A stretch of DNA of 57,596 nt from an uncultured Clostridia bacterium (GTDB lineage Bacteria > Bacillota > Clostridia > TANB77 > CAG-508): positions 1 through 57,596 of the forward strand of contig CANQPE010000007.1 in NCBI GenBank assembly GCA_947625645.1, given 5' to 3'. Within the stretch, counting starts at the first letter, position 1. Each line of letters begins with the position of its first letter. Below are positions 49,118 to 57,596 of this stretch, piece by piece. The notes below the pieces were generated by a model. That model was not told where the DNA came from, ran no database searches, and saw only the letters and a list, made by a program, of their open reading frames with translations. Position numbers and translations under genes: made by a program.

Positions 49118-49660
49118 TTACACTCCGGTATAGAGATACACTTCTCTATACCGAACACCCCAAGAATCCGTCGCCTCATGGGAAGCCATAAATAAGTCTA
49201 TATGGTTCCCAACAACGGCACTTCCTGTGTCTTCCGCAACATAAGGATGCCCATCAATCATAATGGTACTCCCCAGTGGAATAACACTAGGATCAACTGC
49301 CACAGTTCTTCCTTCCACTAAAGGGGTCCCCGTAGCCGTCGGCTGACCAGTCCAGATGCCATTGCAAGCGCTACAACCACAATAGGCTGTAATTTTGAAC
49401 TCGCCAATATTCTTCCATTCATTATTGGTTGCTTCTTCCTCTGGCTCCTCCTGAACCTCAGGAACAACTATCATCTCCACTGGCAGTTCCATCATTTCCA
49501 CCAATGTTCCCTGCTGCTCCTCAGCAGCCTGCGCCTCTATAATGAGGCTCCGAACTCTTTCGTTGCCTATTTTTTGTGCAACGCACAGATAGGCTATAAT
49601 GCCAATCATCAGCTCTGTTGCTATCAGTGCGTTTCTCAAAAATTCTTTTGTCATTTTCAT
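49118..49660 (-). CDS. Secreted 3D-domain protein (putative peptidoglycan-acting)
   Basis: The 180-aa protein starts MKMTKEFLRNALIA after AAAAGGAG. It has a TM or signal helix (about 11-29), an acidic Glu/Val/Pro-rich linker and a C-terminal 3D domain. The domain includes ITAYCGCSACNG, TATGTPLVEGRTVAVDPSVIPLG and HIDLFMASHEATDSWGV; three Asp residues define it. It resembles the catalytic core of MltA-like and YocH/Rpf-type enzymes. It is visibly richer in G+C than its neighbours. It contains two in-frame CGG codons (37 and 170), unlike all other genes here, and arginine fits the second. Confidence 0.85.
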   Translation of the reverse strand: MKMTKEFLRNALIATELMIGIIAYLCVAQKIGNERVRSLIIEAQAAEEQQGTLVEMMELPVEMIVVPEVQEEPEEEATNNEWKNIGEFKITAYCGCSACNGIWTGQPTATGTPLVEGRTVAVDPSVIPLGSTIMIDGHPYVAEDTGSAVVGNHIDLFMASHEATDSWGVRYREVYLYTGV

Positions 49661-49811
49661 AACTTTTTCTCCTTTTCTGCTTATAATAACTGTACCTATT
49701 ATTATACCACATTTTTCATAAAAATTCAAATTTTGGCTTTTATGATGGATACTCCCATAAATATTTAACATTATCTAATTTTTGGAATAAAATACTTAAG
49801 AGGTGTTTAAC

Positions 49812-50270
49812 ATGTTTCTTAATATATTGCATACTGCAAAAGCACATATAAAAGGTAGCAAACAATATCCTAAAATAGATGGCACAGTTACTTTTAGAGA
49901 AACTAAAAATGGCGTAATCCTAACTGCTAAAATTAATAATTTGCCACAATCTAAAAATAAATGTAAAGGTAGATTTTTTGGTTTTCATATTCATGAAGGA
50001 ACTTCTTGTACTGGAAATTTAGAAGATGAATTTGCAAATGCAAAATCACATTTCAATCCTAACAATTGTCCTCATCCTTTTCATATAGGTGATTTACCTC
50101 CATTAATTGAAAATAATGGATATTCTTATATGAGTGTTTTAATAAATAAATTTAAAATAAAAGATATTATAGGAAAAGTAATTATTATTCATGATTCCCC
50201 AGATGACTTTACTACGCAGCCAAGTGGAAATTCTGGAACGAAAATTGCTTGTGGTAAAATTGAAAAATAG
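49812..50270 (+). CDS. sodC: Cu/Zn superoxide dismutase family protein
   Basis: The 152-aa protein has GFHIHEGTSCTG, HFNPNNCPHPFHIGDLPPL and the C-terminal HDSPDDFTTQPSGNSGTKIACG. These supply the metal-binding His and Asp residues, the bridging His and the disulfide cysteines. There is no signal peptide, so it is probably cytoplasmic, unlike most bacterial SodC. AAGAGG precedes the ATG; an earlier GTG overlaps the ribosome site. It is unusual beside a superoxide reductase in an anaerobe. Confidence 0.88.
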   Translation: MFLNILHTAKAHIKGSKQYPKIDGTVTFRETKNGVILTAKINNLPQSKNKCKGRFFGFHIHEGTSCTGNLEDEFANAKSHFNPNNCPHPFHIGDLPPLIENNGYSYMSVLINKFKIKDIIGKVIIIHDSPDDFTTQPSGNSGTKIACGKIEK

Positions 50271-50315
50271 TGCAATACTGTAAAAAGTTTAGTATATGAA
50301 TCTATATTTTATAAA

Positions 50316-50377
50316 AAGATATCAAATATGAGCCCATAATTTTAAATTTATCATAGGCTCATATTTGATATTTTTAT
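50316..50377. terminator. Bidirectional terminator between sodC and a membrane protein gene
   Basis: ATATCAAATATGAGCC and GGCTCATATTTGATAT form a 16-bp stem with A and T runs on both sides. Confidence 0.8.
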
Positions 50378-52107
50378 TAATAATAGGAACTATAATTAGC
50401 AGATCTATCTATTTGCATAGTAGTCATTATCTTATCATATTCATTTGAAATTACATTTAAATCTTTATCCATTAAAACCATTTTATTATTAGCATTTTTT
50501 ACTAAGTACATATTATCATATATATCAATTGCTGTTGTTTGCAATAATATTTTTCCCGTCATATCCATTATTAAAAAGTGAAATTCGTACTTTTTATTTT
50601 CATTATAGTTCTCATCTTCCGTATTATTTAATTGCAATATTACTTTATTATCTTTTATATCCCTTATCGTATAAGTATTAGGAATTGTTATTTGATTTCC
50701 CTCACTATCATACCAACCATTACCTGTGTATTCTTCATTTTCAAATTCTATATAACCATTCGTAAATGTATCTAAAGTGGCATCATCTTCATATAAACCA
50801 GGTAAATATACTATACTAGATTTTTTCTCTCCATTAGACTTCATTATCGTTACATTATATTTTAAGCCATTAGTATTTTCATCTTCATCATCGTCTGTTT
50901 CTTCATATATTGGCTCTATTATCATAGAATAATTTTTATTACTATAGTAATATTTAGATTTTTTCTTTGTTAAAGCAATACTATTGGTATTGTTTGTTTC
51001 AACTGTTTGAGTATTTAAATTTGCTTCTTCTCTAGTAAAAGTTTGTAAGGAAAATTCAAAATTGAACATACTTGTCATTGGCTCGCTCAAATAATTATCA
51101 ATTGTTTGCATATACTTTTCTAAAACTCCATTTAGTTCTATACTACTATTACTTTTTGAAATGATATAAAATTTATTATCTTTCTTTGCTAGAGCTATAT
51201 AATATGTACTATTATTGATTTCAATTTCGTTAAAGTATGTTATTTTATCATATTGACATGATATTTTTTCTTGCCCATTTTCATTGATAAATCCATACTT
51301 GTAGTTTTTTTCTACTGGAATATATAACTCTTTATCTGTGCTACCTTTTAAAGTAGTAACATTATGATATAATTCAATTAGTCCATTTTTCCATTTAATT
51401 TCATTCACTTTTGTTATGAATAATGAAGATAATGCCATTACGAAGAAACCAACAGCTAATATTAACTGTAATACATAGTATAATAGTATATTAACAATTT
51501 TCCTTGATTTACTTTCTTCTATGTTCCTATCTTGAAAATGTATATATATTAATTGCATAACTACTGCAATTATTGACCAATGCAGACTAATAACTTCTAA
51601 TAGACTAGGAACTTCTAATAGACTAAGAATTGAAAGTATAATAACTGCAATATAAGAAATAATTTGAATTATTTTTGGTTTATGTTTTTTTATTAAAGCC
51701 AGATTCACCATTGCTAATATTATTGGAACTATACTAAATATAATCTTATCTATCCAATCAATAATATCTTCATCCATATCAGTAAGTAACATTAATATAC
51801 CTAATCCTGACCAAACATAAGAAATTCCAAATACTAATTGCCAAAAACATATTTTTTTATTTTGTTTATTTTGAATAGCACAAATAATATTAATTATACC
51901 AATTCCACTAAACATTAAAGGCACTATGATTTGAATATTGTTCAATAATGTCTCTATTATAAAACTATTATAAATTGATTTAGCTTCAGTTTCTCTTGAC
52001 ATAATATTCGACGCTAAATAGCTTGCAGAAAACATAAGTATATAAAATGTGGTTATAGATATAATATTAAATATTGCTACTATTCGATTCATTCTTTTAC
52101 TATTCAT
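50377..52107 (-). CDS. Hypothetical multi-pass membrane protein with WG-like repeat
   Basis: The 576-aa protein has about seven TM helices in residues 1-235. A large extracytoplasmic region follows, with a WG-repeat-like stretch (YKYGFINENGQEKISCQYDKI). It is very AT-rich and its Asn/Ile/Tyr content is extreme. No enzyme motif is visible. It stands between sodC and spoVD and looks like accessory DNA inserted into the dcw region. Confidence 0.6.
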   Translation of the reverse strand: MNSKRMNRIVAIFNIISITTFYILMFSASYLASNIMSRETEAKSIYNSFIIETLLNNIQIIVPLMFSGIGIINIICAIQNKQNKKICFWQLVFGISYVWSGLGILMLLTDMDEDIIDWIDKIIFSIVPIILAMVNLALIKKHKPKIIQIISYIAVIILSILSLLEVPSLLEVISLHWSIIAVVMQLIYIHFQDRNIEESKSRKIVNILLYYVLQLILAVGFFVMALSSLFITKVNEIKWKNGLIELYHNVTTLKGSTDKELYIPVEKNYKYGFINENGQEKISCQYDKITYFNEIEINNSTYYIALAKKDNKFYIISKSNSSIELNGVLEKYMQTIDNYLSEPMTSMFNFEFSLQTFTREEANLNTQTVETNNTNSIALTKKKSKYYYSNKNYSMIIEPIYEETDDDEDENTNGLKYNVTIMKSNGEKKSSIVYLPGLYEDDATLDTFTNGYIEFENEEYTGNGWYDSEGNQITIPNTYTIRDIKDNKVILQLNNTEDENYNENKKYEFHFLIMDMTGKILLQTTAIDIYDNMYLVKNANNKMVLMDKDLNVISNEYDKIMTTMQIDRSANYSSYY

Positions 52108-52175
52108 AAATGTCCCTTTTTTATTTTAACAAATATTACCTAAATAGTCAATATGAAATCATAATTTATATATGT

Positions 52176-52200
52176 TAAAAGCTCTCAGCTTTTAACATAT
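52176..52200. terminator. Hairpin over the spoVD stop codon
   Basis: TTAAAAGCT/AGCTTTTAA (loop of 3) includes the stop codon. It has only a weak T-run, so it is a weak terminator candidate. Confidence 0.35.
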
Positions 52201-54189
52201 ACACTGGTTCCTTTATTCACAACAATGCCTGCCTTTGGTGTCTGCTCTTTGATGATGGTATTTTCTTTGTCAATTTCTTCCATATTGGCTCCCTCCATTT
52301 GTATGGTTAGACCATTTTCCTTTACTATTTTTTGTGCTTCTTTGATATTAAGTCCTGTGATATCTGGTGTTTCAACTTCTTCTACCTGCTCTATTTCTTC
52401 TTGATTTCCTTGACTAACCTCCATATATGGTAAAATTTCTGAAAAAATTTGTCCGCCCACTGGAGCTGCCACGCCACCTCCTTGATGTCCTCCTTCTCCT
52501 GTTGGGTTGTATAACGTAACCAATAATACCACTTCTGGATCTTCGATTGGTGCCACTCCTAAAAATGAAGTCACATATTTGTTGGTATTCACACCATCTT
52601 CAGATGTTCCTGTTTTTCCTCCAATTCGGTAGCCTGCTACTTTTGCATTTTTTCCGTGTTCCTTCTGCTACCACACTTTCCATCATACTTAATACTTTTT
52701 CTGCCGTTCCTTTCGAAATAGATTGCCCTTTGACTTTAACTTCTACATCTCTTTTTTCTCCTGTTTGACTATCCACAATTTGTTTTACAATTCTTGGCTG
52801 AACCAAATTTCCTCCATTGGCAATACTAGACACAGCAGTTACCAGTTGGATTGGTGTAATTTCAAACCTTTGCCCAAAACTAATGGTTGCTAATTCCACT
52901 GGTCCTGCCTTTTCTTCTTTCAAGAAAATACTCCCACCCTCTCCAGGTAAGTCAATTCCTGTTTTGCTAAGTAAACCAAACTTTTGTAGATAGCCATAAT
53001 AGGTATGCACCCCCAATTTTTGCCCTAATCCAATAAACACAGGGTTACAAGAATTCATCAATGCCTGTCTTAAACTTTCAGCACCATGCGGTCTATAATA
53101 TCTCCAACATTTAATACGGACACCTGCTACCTCAATTCCTCCTGTACAGCTAAATTCCCCGCTATTATCGGTATCTGTAATTCCTTCTTCTAGTGCTGCT
53201 GATGCGGTAATGGTTTTAAATGTAGAACCTGGTTCATACGTATCTGCAATTGCCTTATTTCTCCATACGGCTTGTAAATTTTTTGTCTTTTCTCCTTGTT
53301 CTAGTGTGCCCCATATGCCTTGCAATTCCTCAGTATATGCCGCATATGGTTCATTTAGATTATAATTTGGATACGTTGCCATTGCCAAAACATCACCTGT
53401 TTTTGGATTCATTGCAATCACATTTCCGCCATCTGTACATTTATTGTCAATACAAGCTTCTTCTAGATATTTCTCGACAATTGATTGTATATTATAATCA
53501 ATTGATAGTATCAAATCATTTCCATCAATTGCTGATACATACTGTTCCCCTTCTTCTCCAATTTCTGCACCTTTTGCATCTGTATGCCTTTTAATTGAAC
53601 CCTTTGTTCCTGCCAATTCTGTTTCATACTTAGCTTCTATTCCATCTAGACCTTGATTGTCGCTCCCGCAAAACCCAATAATTTGTGAAGCCAGTGTATT
53701 GCTTGGGTAATATCTCTTTGTGTCTTCGTCTATATTCACCCCTGAACGTATTTCGTTTTCCTCTAACCATATCCTTAATTCATCTGTTTTTTCTTTCTCT
53801 ACTTTTTTGGCAATTGTTTCAATAGAACTCCTTTTACTAACTTTTTTTAAAGTTGATTCATACTCTAATTCAAATAATTCCGATAATTTCTTTGCTACCT
53901 TTTCCTTATTTTCTTTAGCAATATTGCCTGGGTTTACTGTTACAGTTTCCACTGTACTACTAACTGCTAAAATATGTTCTCCTGTCGCATCATAAATGGT
54001 TCCTCTTTTAGGGTTGATATTTCTATTTAATGTTTGTTGTTCATACGCCATCGTTGATAGTTCTCCCCCTTGAATCATTTGAAGGTACCCAATCCTTCCT
54101 ATTAAAATAGTGAATATCAAAAATGTTATAAATAAAACTGTTCTCATTCTTTTTTTGGTTGATATTTTACTTGCAATTGGTTCTAACAT
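52185..54189 (-). CDS. spoVD: Class B penicillin-binding protein SpoVD/FtsI with PASTA domain, split at a CGG codon
   Basis: The transpeptidase has an N-terminal TM helix (VLFITFLIFTILIGRIGYL), a dimerisation domain and a transpeptidase domain: YEPGSTFKTITA with the active-site Ser, and SCN in LMNSCNPVF. The KTG motif lies beyond the break. The zero frame meets CGG (codon 512) in EGTR. Reading CGGA as one glycine gives EGTGKNAKVAGYRIGGKTGTSED and continues to a PASTA domain and stop, 667 aa in all. The PASTA tail favours SpoVD over FtsI. It is followed upstream by ftsL and rsmH. Confidence 0.9.
52653..52656 (-). other. Putative CGGA to Gly quadruplet site in spoVD
   Basis: The zero frame reads ACA CGG AAA AAA TGC. 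With CGGA as glycine the sequence is Thr-Gly-Lys-Asn-Ala-Lys, followed by the essential KTGT motif. Confidence 0.7.
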
Positions 54190-54242
54190 AAAAAAACACC
54201 TCTAATAATATGTATTAAAGGTGTTTTAATTTATTCTTTTTT

Positions 54243-54758
54243 TCAGTTTTTAAATAGATGTAAAACCCAGTCTTTAACTGTGTCAAACCAACTTTTTTCT
54301 TCTTCTAAAATTACTTTTTCTGTTGTGGCTTCTACATAATCTTTCTTTGGTAATGTGATATATACTGTTTGCTTGTTTGTCAATTTTTGCATTCCTAATT
54401 TTTCTTCTGCTTCTTTTTCAATGGTACTTAAATTTAGTCCATTTTGTATGTTTATCTCTAGTTGCTCATTTTCTTTTTGTAATGTTGCTAATTGCTTTTT
54501 TTGATTCTGCATTTCATTAAATTTGACGTTTATTTGGGAGTTCCTGTATCCAATGGCTAAAAGTACAACAAACACAAAAATAGCTAACATGGTTGTTTGC
54601 ACTTGTTTTTTTCTCTGTGCCTTTGAGATGCTTACCTTTTGTCTTGGTAAGTCTTCTACCACTCTTAGCTTTGGTTTTTTTTCTGTTGTTGCTTTTTTCG
54701 GTATTTCTTGTACCGTCTTTCTCGGGCTAGTTCCATATTGATAATTCGCTCGTGCCAT
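54243..54758 (-). CDS. ftsL: Cell division protein FtsL-like
   Basis: The 171-aa bitopic protein has a basic N-terminus, one TM helix (TMLAIFVFVVLLAIGYR) and a leucine-zipper-like coiled coil (about 75-120). It then has the LGMQKLTNKQTVYITLP end typical of FtsL/DivIC. The position between rsmH and the PBP gene is decisive. It is longer than usual in its cytoplasmic part. Confidence 0.85.
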   Translation of the reverse strand: MARANYQYGTSPRKTVQEIPKKATTEKKPKLRVVEDLPRQKVSISKAQRKKQVQTTMLAIFVFVVLLAIGYRNSQINVKFNEMQNQKKQLATLQKENEQLEINIQNGLNLSTIEKEAEEKLGMQKLTNKQTVYITLPKKDYVEATTEKVILEEEKSWFDTVKDWVLHLFKN

Positions 54759-54779
54759 TGGTTTCCCTCCCTTCTTTTG

Positions 54780-55709
54780 TTATTCTTTCTCAAATATCCT
54801 TAGTTTCGCACTTTTACTTCTCGTGTTTTCTTCTTGTTCTTCTTTGGATGGTATCATTGGTTTTTTCGTTATCATTTTTCCTATGGATTTTGCACCACAT
54901 ACACAATATGGTAAATCTGGTGGACATGTGCATTTTCCTTTTGCTTCTATCATTGCATTTTTTACTGCACGGTCTTCTAATGAATGGAACGTAATAACAC
55001 ATAATCTACCTTTTGATTTTAAACATGCAATACAATCTAAAATGGTATTGTACAGTGGGGTTATCTCATTGTTTACTTCAATTCGAATGGCTTGAAAGGT
55101 TCTTTTTGCTGGATGTCCATCTTTTTGTTTCGCCTTTGGAATTGTTTTTTCTATGATTTCCACCAATTCTTTTGTCGTTTGAATTTCTTTTTCTTTTCGT
55201 ATCTTACAAATATTTTTTGCAATTTGTCTTGCAAATTTTTCTTCTCCATAGGTATATAGGATTTCACTTAATTTTTCTTCTGTATATTGATTCACAACAA
55301 TTTTTGCTGTTAATTCTTGTGTTTTATCCATCCTCATGTCTAACATATTTTCGCCTAGGTAACTAAATCCTCGATTCTTTTCGTCAAGTTGATACGAGGA
55401 TACCCCTAAGTCTAGTAAAATTCCATCTACACTTTTTATGTTCTGTTCTTCTAATAGTTGTTTTATATGATCATGGTTTCCATGAATATATGTAATATTA
55501 GAAAATTCTGATAAATTTTTTTTTGCTGCTTCTAATGCTTCTTGATCTCTGTCAATTCCAATTAGTCTTCCTGTTCCTTCCAATTTTTTTGCAATTTCTT
55601 TACTGTGACCTGCTCCTCCTAATGTTCCGTCTACATATATTCCTTCTTTTTTTATTTGCAAGCCTTGTATGCACTCTTCTAGCATAACAGGTTTATGTTT
55701 AAATTCCAA
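54780..55709 (-). CDS. rsmH: 16S rRNA (cytosine-1402-N4) methyltransferase RsmH/MraW
   Basis: It has SAM motif I YVDGTLGGAGHSKEIAKKL, then LLDLGVSSYQLDEKNRGFSY and the TFQAIRIEVN segment. LCVITFHSLEDRAVKNAM is present. With the TTG start (LEFKHKPVMLEEC) preceded by AGAGGTG the length is 309 aa, normal for the family. An in-frame ATG at 55742 is possible but has a weak ribosome site. Confidence 0.95.
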   Translation of the reverse strand: MEFKHKPVMLEECIQGLQIKKEGIYVDGTLGGAGHSKEIAKKLEGTGRLIGIDRDQEALEAAKKNLSEFSNITYIHGNHDHIKQLLEEQNIKSVDGILLDLGVSSYQLDEKNRGFSYLGENMLDMRMDKTQELTAKIVVNQYTEEKLSEILYTYGEEKFARQIAKNICKIRKEKEIQTTKELVEIIEKTIPKAKQKDGHPAKRTFQAIRIEVNNEITPLYNTILDCIACLKSKGRLCVITFHSLEDRAVKNAMIEAKGKCTCPPDLPYCVCGAKSIGKMITKKPMIPSKEEQEENTRSKSAKLRIFEKE

Positions 55710-55849
55710 TTCTACACCTCTGCCATTAATATATGCTCTCATAAGGTGCCCTATCGCAGTTTGCGTTATACTTTTCAGAAGATAGGACATCCTTTTTATC
55801 AATTGTATTTTTAAAATACATTCGTGTTTTTCATTTCTTTTGTGCATTT

Positions 55850-56035
55850 ATCTTTTGTTTGATTTTCTTTTGCACAAATGGTTGGAAAAAATCCAATTTT
55901 GACATTGTCAAAATTGAAGTTATTTTTCAACCTTTCTTTTGTACATTTTTCTTTTGCATGTTTTTCTTTGGTTTTTTCTTCATTTTTCTTCTGTAAATTT
56001 TTCTTTGGTAATTTTTTCTTTGGTTACTATATAAA
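55850..56035 (-). promoter_or_regulatory. AT-rich, repetitive mraZ-rsmH spacer with long hairpin
   Basis: The gap between mraZ and rsmH (about 336 bp) has no convincing gene. It contains many near copies of the element AAAGAAAAA on the minus strand at 13-20 nt intervals. At 55880-55932 there is a long dyad whose inner part is CAATTTTGACATTGTCAAAATTG split as CAATTTTGAC and GTCAAAATTG. The region may be a processed leader or attenuator for the rsmH operon. Confidence 0.35.
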
Positions 56036-56045
56036 CTTTTGCAAG

Positions 56046-56471
56046 TTATATACCTAAATTAGCCATATTTTCTGCAATTTCATCTGCTGATATTCCTTCG
56101 TCACATTGTTCCCAAACTTCTTTATTCCAAATTTCTAATCTAGTTCCTACTCCTACAATTACAACATCTTTTTCTAACGTTGCTGCTTCTCTTAGATTAT
56201 TCGGAATTAGAAATCTTCCCTGCTTATCAATTTCACATTCTGTTGCACCTGATAAAAAGAATCTGACAAAGTTTCTCGCATTTTTATCTGATAGTGGTAA
56301 TGCTTTTAATTTTTCTTCAAAGTTAAGCCATTCTGTTTGAGAAAATGCAAATAGGCATCCATCCAATCCTTTGGTAAGAATAAAAGTATCTCCTATGTCT
56401 TGCCTTAGTTTTGCTGGCATGATGACCCTTCCTTTTGTATCTAAGGAATGGCTATATTCTCCCATTAGCAT
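56046..56471 (-). CDS. mraZ: Transcriptional regulator MraZ
   Basis: The 141-aa AbrB-like ring protein starts [21 protein letters not shown] and has the second SpoVT/AbrB repeat [19 protein letters not shown]. It controls the dcw cluster by binding repeats in its own promoter, which are visible at 56488-56522. GGAGAGGGGTG lies before the ATG. Confidence 0.96.
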   Translation of the reverse strand: MLMGEYSHSLDTKGRVIMPAKLRQDIGDTFILTKGLDGCLFAFSQTEWLNFEEKLKALPLSDKNARNFVRFFLSGATECEIDKQGRFLIPNNLREAATLEKDVVIVGVGTRLEIWNKEVWEQCDEGISADEIAENMANLGI

Positions 56472-56487
56472 TGGTTTTCACCCCTCT

Positions 56488-56522
56488 CCACTTTTGCACC
56501 ACTTCGTACCACTTTTTACCAC
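56488..56522 (-). promoter_or_regulatory. MraZ operator: four direct GTGG repeats
   Basis: On the minus strand AGTGGTAAAA, AGTGGTACGA, AGTGGTGCAA and AAGTGGAGAG follow one another at 10-11 bp spacing, just below the promoter. This is the known form of MraZ-binding repeats. Confidence 0.8.
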
Positions 56523-56531
56523 TTCACCTAA

Positions 56532-56560
56532 ATTCTAATACATCTTTTTTTTTTTTGCAA
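56532..56560 (-). promoter_or_regulatory. Sigma-A promoter of the mraZ-rsmH-ftsL-spoVD operon
   Basis: TTGCAA, 17 bp including a run of ten A, TAGAAT on the minus strand. The operator repeats begin about 10 bp downstream. Confidence 0.75.
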
Positions 56561-56615
56561 GTGTTTTTCATAAATTTTTTAAATTTTTTTAAATTTTTAC
56601 TTTTTTAAACAAATA

Positions 56616-56657
56616 AAAATATGGCAACTCTCCCTATTAGAAAAGCTGTCATATTTC
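56616..56657 (-). terminator. Terminator after the peptidoglycan hydrolase gene
   Basis: The imperfect stem AAATATGACA/TGCCATATTT is followed by TTATTTG on the minus strand, directly after the hydrolase stop. Confidence 0.55.
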
Positions 56658-57339
56658 TTAATCAATTGTTGTGCTAGTTCTCCCTGTACCCACAACGTTC
56701 TCTTGTAAAGATCGCCATGTATTGCACCCCACAATTCCATCTGCTGTTAATCCTCTTGATTTTTGATAATTGATTACCGCATTTCTTGTCGCTGCGCCAA
56801 ATATACCATCTAATCCCCCTGTTCTAAATCCCAATGTATTCAAGTCATCTTGTGCAATTAACACATAATTGCTAAGGCTTCCTCTTTTTAGCTGCGGAAA
56901 TCCCCCTATACTACAAGCAGGTATACCGAAATCTTTTATCAAAATGTACCCAACTTGGCGTTAATGACTTCGGCTCTACATACGCCCAAACTCCCGAATT
57001 ATTTGCACTATTCCATAACTGATTTCTCCTTGCGTCAGTTAATGTTTGCCCCACATCAAACGCTGTGCCTGCATAATGTTGACTTTGATTTCCATGACCA
57101 CCTTCATATGGTCTCTTGAACGCAAACCCCACTGGTATACTACTTCCAAACACATACCTTTGGCTGTTCCAACTCTGCATGGTTCGTTTCGTTGTCCATA
57201 ATGTATTCGATCTACTAGAGCCTCTAAACTCCCTTACTTTCAATGTTCCATTTGTATTATATGGCATTGGTTCATTTTCTCCCCTATAATATGTTTCCAT
57301 TCGGTCTGTGTCATTATTAAAGACGAGTATCTTTGCCAT
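56658..57339 (-). CDS. Peptidase M15-like hydrolase with peptidoglycan-binding domain, split at a CGG codon
   Basis: The N-terminal domain has SQHYAGTAFDVGQ (the HxxGxAxD zinc motif) and SWVHFDKRF (the third zinc His), features of D-Ala-D-Ala peptidase M15. The zero frame meets CGG at codon 138 and stops at the fifth codon after it. Taking CGGT as one glycine gives HFDKRFGIPACSIGGFPQL and leads into a peptidoglycan-binding type-1 domain (LNTLGFRTGGLDGIFGAATR, then SRGLTADGIVGCNTWRSL). Total 226 aa. GAGGTG precedes the ATG. It is divergent from the glycine tRNA that could decode it. Confidence 0.82.
56925..56928 (-). other. Putative CGGT to Gly quadruplet site in the M15-like hydrolase
   Basis: The zero frame reads TTT CGG TAT ACC TGC TTG TAG. 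With CGGT as glycine it continues ATA CCT GCT TGT AGT through the PG-binding domain. Confidence 0.65.
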
Positions 57340-57482
57340 GTTATCACCTCATACTTTTTTATATCATATGCTTCACAAAAAAATTGGTTACTAATATGGC
57401 TCAATCGTCTCCCCCCACCATTATTTTCATTAGATCTTATTCCATCTCTACTAAAATTTATCATTCTATTTTCATTTACCAC

Positions 57483-57511
57483 TTGCATTATTTTGTATGA
57501 CAGTGTATAAT
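57483..57511 (+). promoter_or_regulatory. Sigma-A promoter of the glycine tRNA
   Basis: TTGCAT, 17 bp, then a perfect TATAAT on the plus strand, 12 bp before the mature tRNA 5' end. The tRNA thus has its own strong promoter and starts a unit at the window edge. Confidence 0.85.
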
Positions 57512-57523
57512 AAATATGATGAT

Positions 57524-57596
<73 letters not shown>

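Noticed and set aside
52185..52592. Independent small PASTA-domain protein
   Set aside because: It is the C-terminal part of SpoVD after the CGG site; it has no ribosome site of its own.
57240..57488. 82-aa ORF on the minus strand ahead of the hydrolase gene
   Set aside because: It overlaps the hydrolase in another frame and runs over the tRNA promoter region; no ribosome site or family.

Overview
This window is about 57.6 kb of low-G+C DNA from an anaerobic, apparently spore-forming member of the Firmicutes (class Clostridia). The evidence is AT-rich sequence, Gram-positive promoters and ribosome sites, the spoIIGA-sigE pair, a PASTA-tailed SpoVD-type penicillin-binding protein, a four-subunit ferredoxin-linked 2-oxoacid oxidoreductase and a superoxide reductase. 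Most genes lie on the minus strand, so transcription runs from high to low coordinates.

Layout by region. 1-2 kb: a TnpB-like protein that has lost its RuvC catalytic residues, next to a structured, palindrome-flanked intergenic segment and a tiny membrane protein. 2-4.2 kb: two zinc-ribbon proteins. 4.3-13.3 kb: a cell-division and sporulation cluster in transcription order murA, ftsQ/divIB, two DUF881 genes, sbp, ftsA, ftsZ, spoIIGA, sigE. 13.4-25.7 kb: accessory and housekeeping genes (DinD, a BceAB-like ABC transporter, an XRE regulator, DinB, superoxide reductase, a flavin reductase, membrane proteins including one under a c-di-GMP-I riboswitch, rdgB, purA). 25.9-36.2 kb: asnS, a split DMT transporter, a mini-ProRS, scpB, the por operon, a GIY-YIG protein and an LPG-synthase-like membrane protein. 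36.2-46.6 kb: a ferredoxin, ricT, holB, signal peptidase, a histidine kinase, murG, ftsW, mraY, murE, pyrI and pyrB. 46.8-52.1 kb: glycosyltransferases, a 3D-domain protein, Cu/Zn-SOD and a membrane protein. 52.2-56.5 kb: spoVD, ftsL, rsmH and mraZ, the head of the dcw cluster. 56.6-57.6 kb: a peptidoglycan hydrolase and a divergent glycine tRNA.

The most striking result is a recoding pattern. Five genes are broken by what looks like a one-base insertion: spoIIGA, the ABC ATPase, ftsW, spoVD and the M15-type hydrolase. In all five the break sits exactly at an in-frame CGG codon, and reading the four bases CGGN as one glycine restores the family sequence, usually at a conserved glycine. My hand scan of every CGG in the other genes found it in frame only in one compositionally atypical gene (the 3D-domain protein, two codons). 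At the right edge of the window, divergent from one of the affected genes, is a tRNA-Gly whose anticodon loop reads CUUCCGA. The usual A37 is G, giving a potential four-base anticodon UCCG complementary to CGGA, and the anticodon stem is disturbed. I infer a natural CGGN quadruplet (+1 frameshift) decoding system served by this tRNA. Three of the five targets are sporulation or cell-wall genes (spoIIGA, spoVD, ftsW/spoVE), a fourth is a wall hydrolase and the fifth is an ABC transporter ATPase.

A second notable locus is the nuclease-dead TnpB-like gene at the left end, which resembles domesticated RNA-guided repressors.
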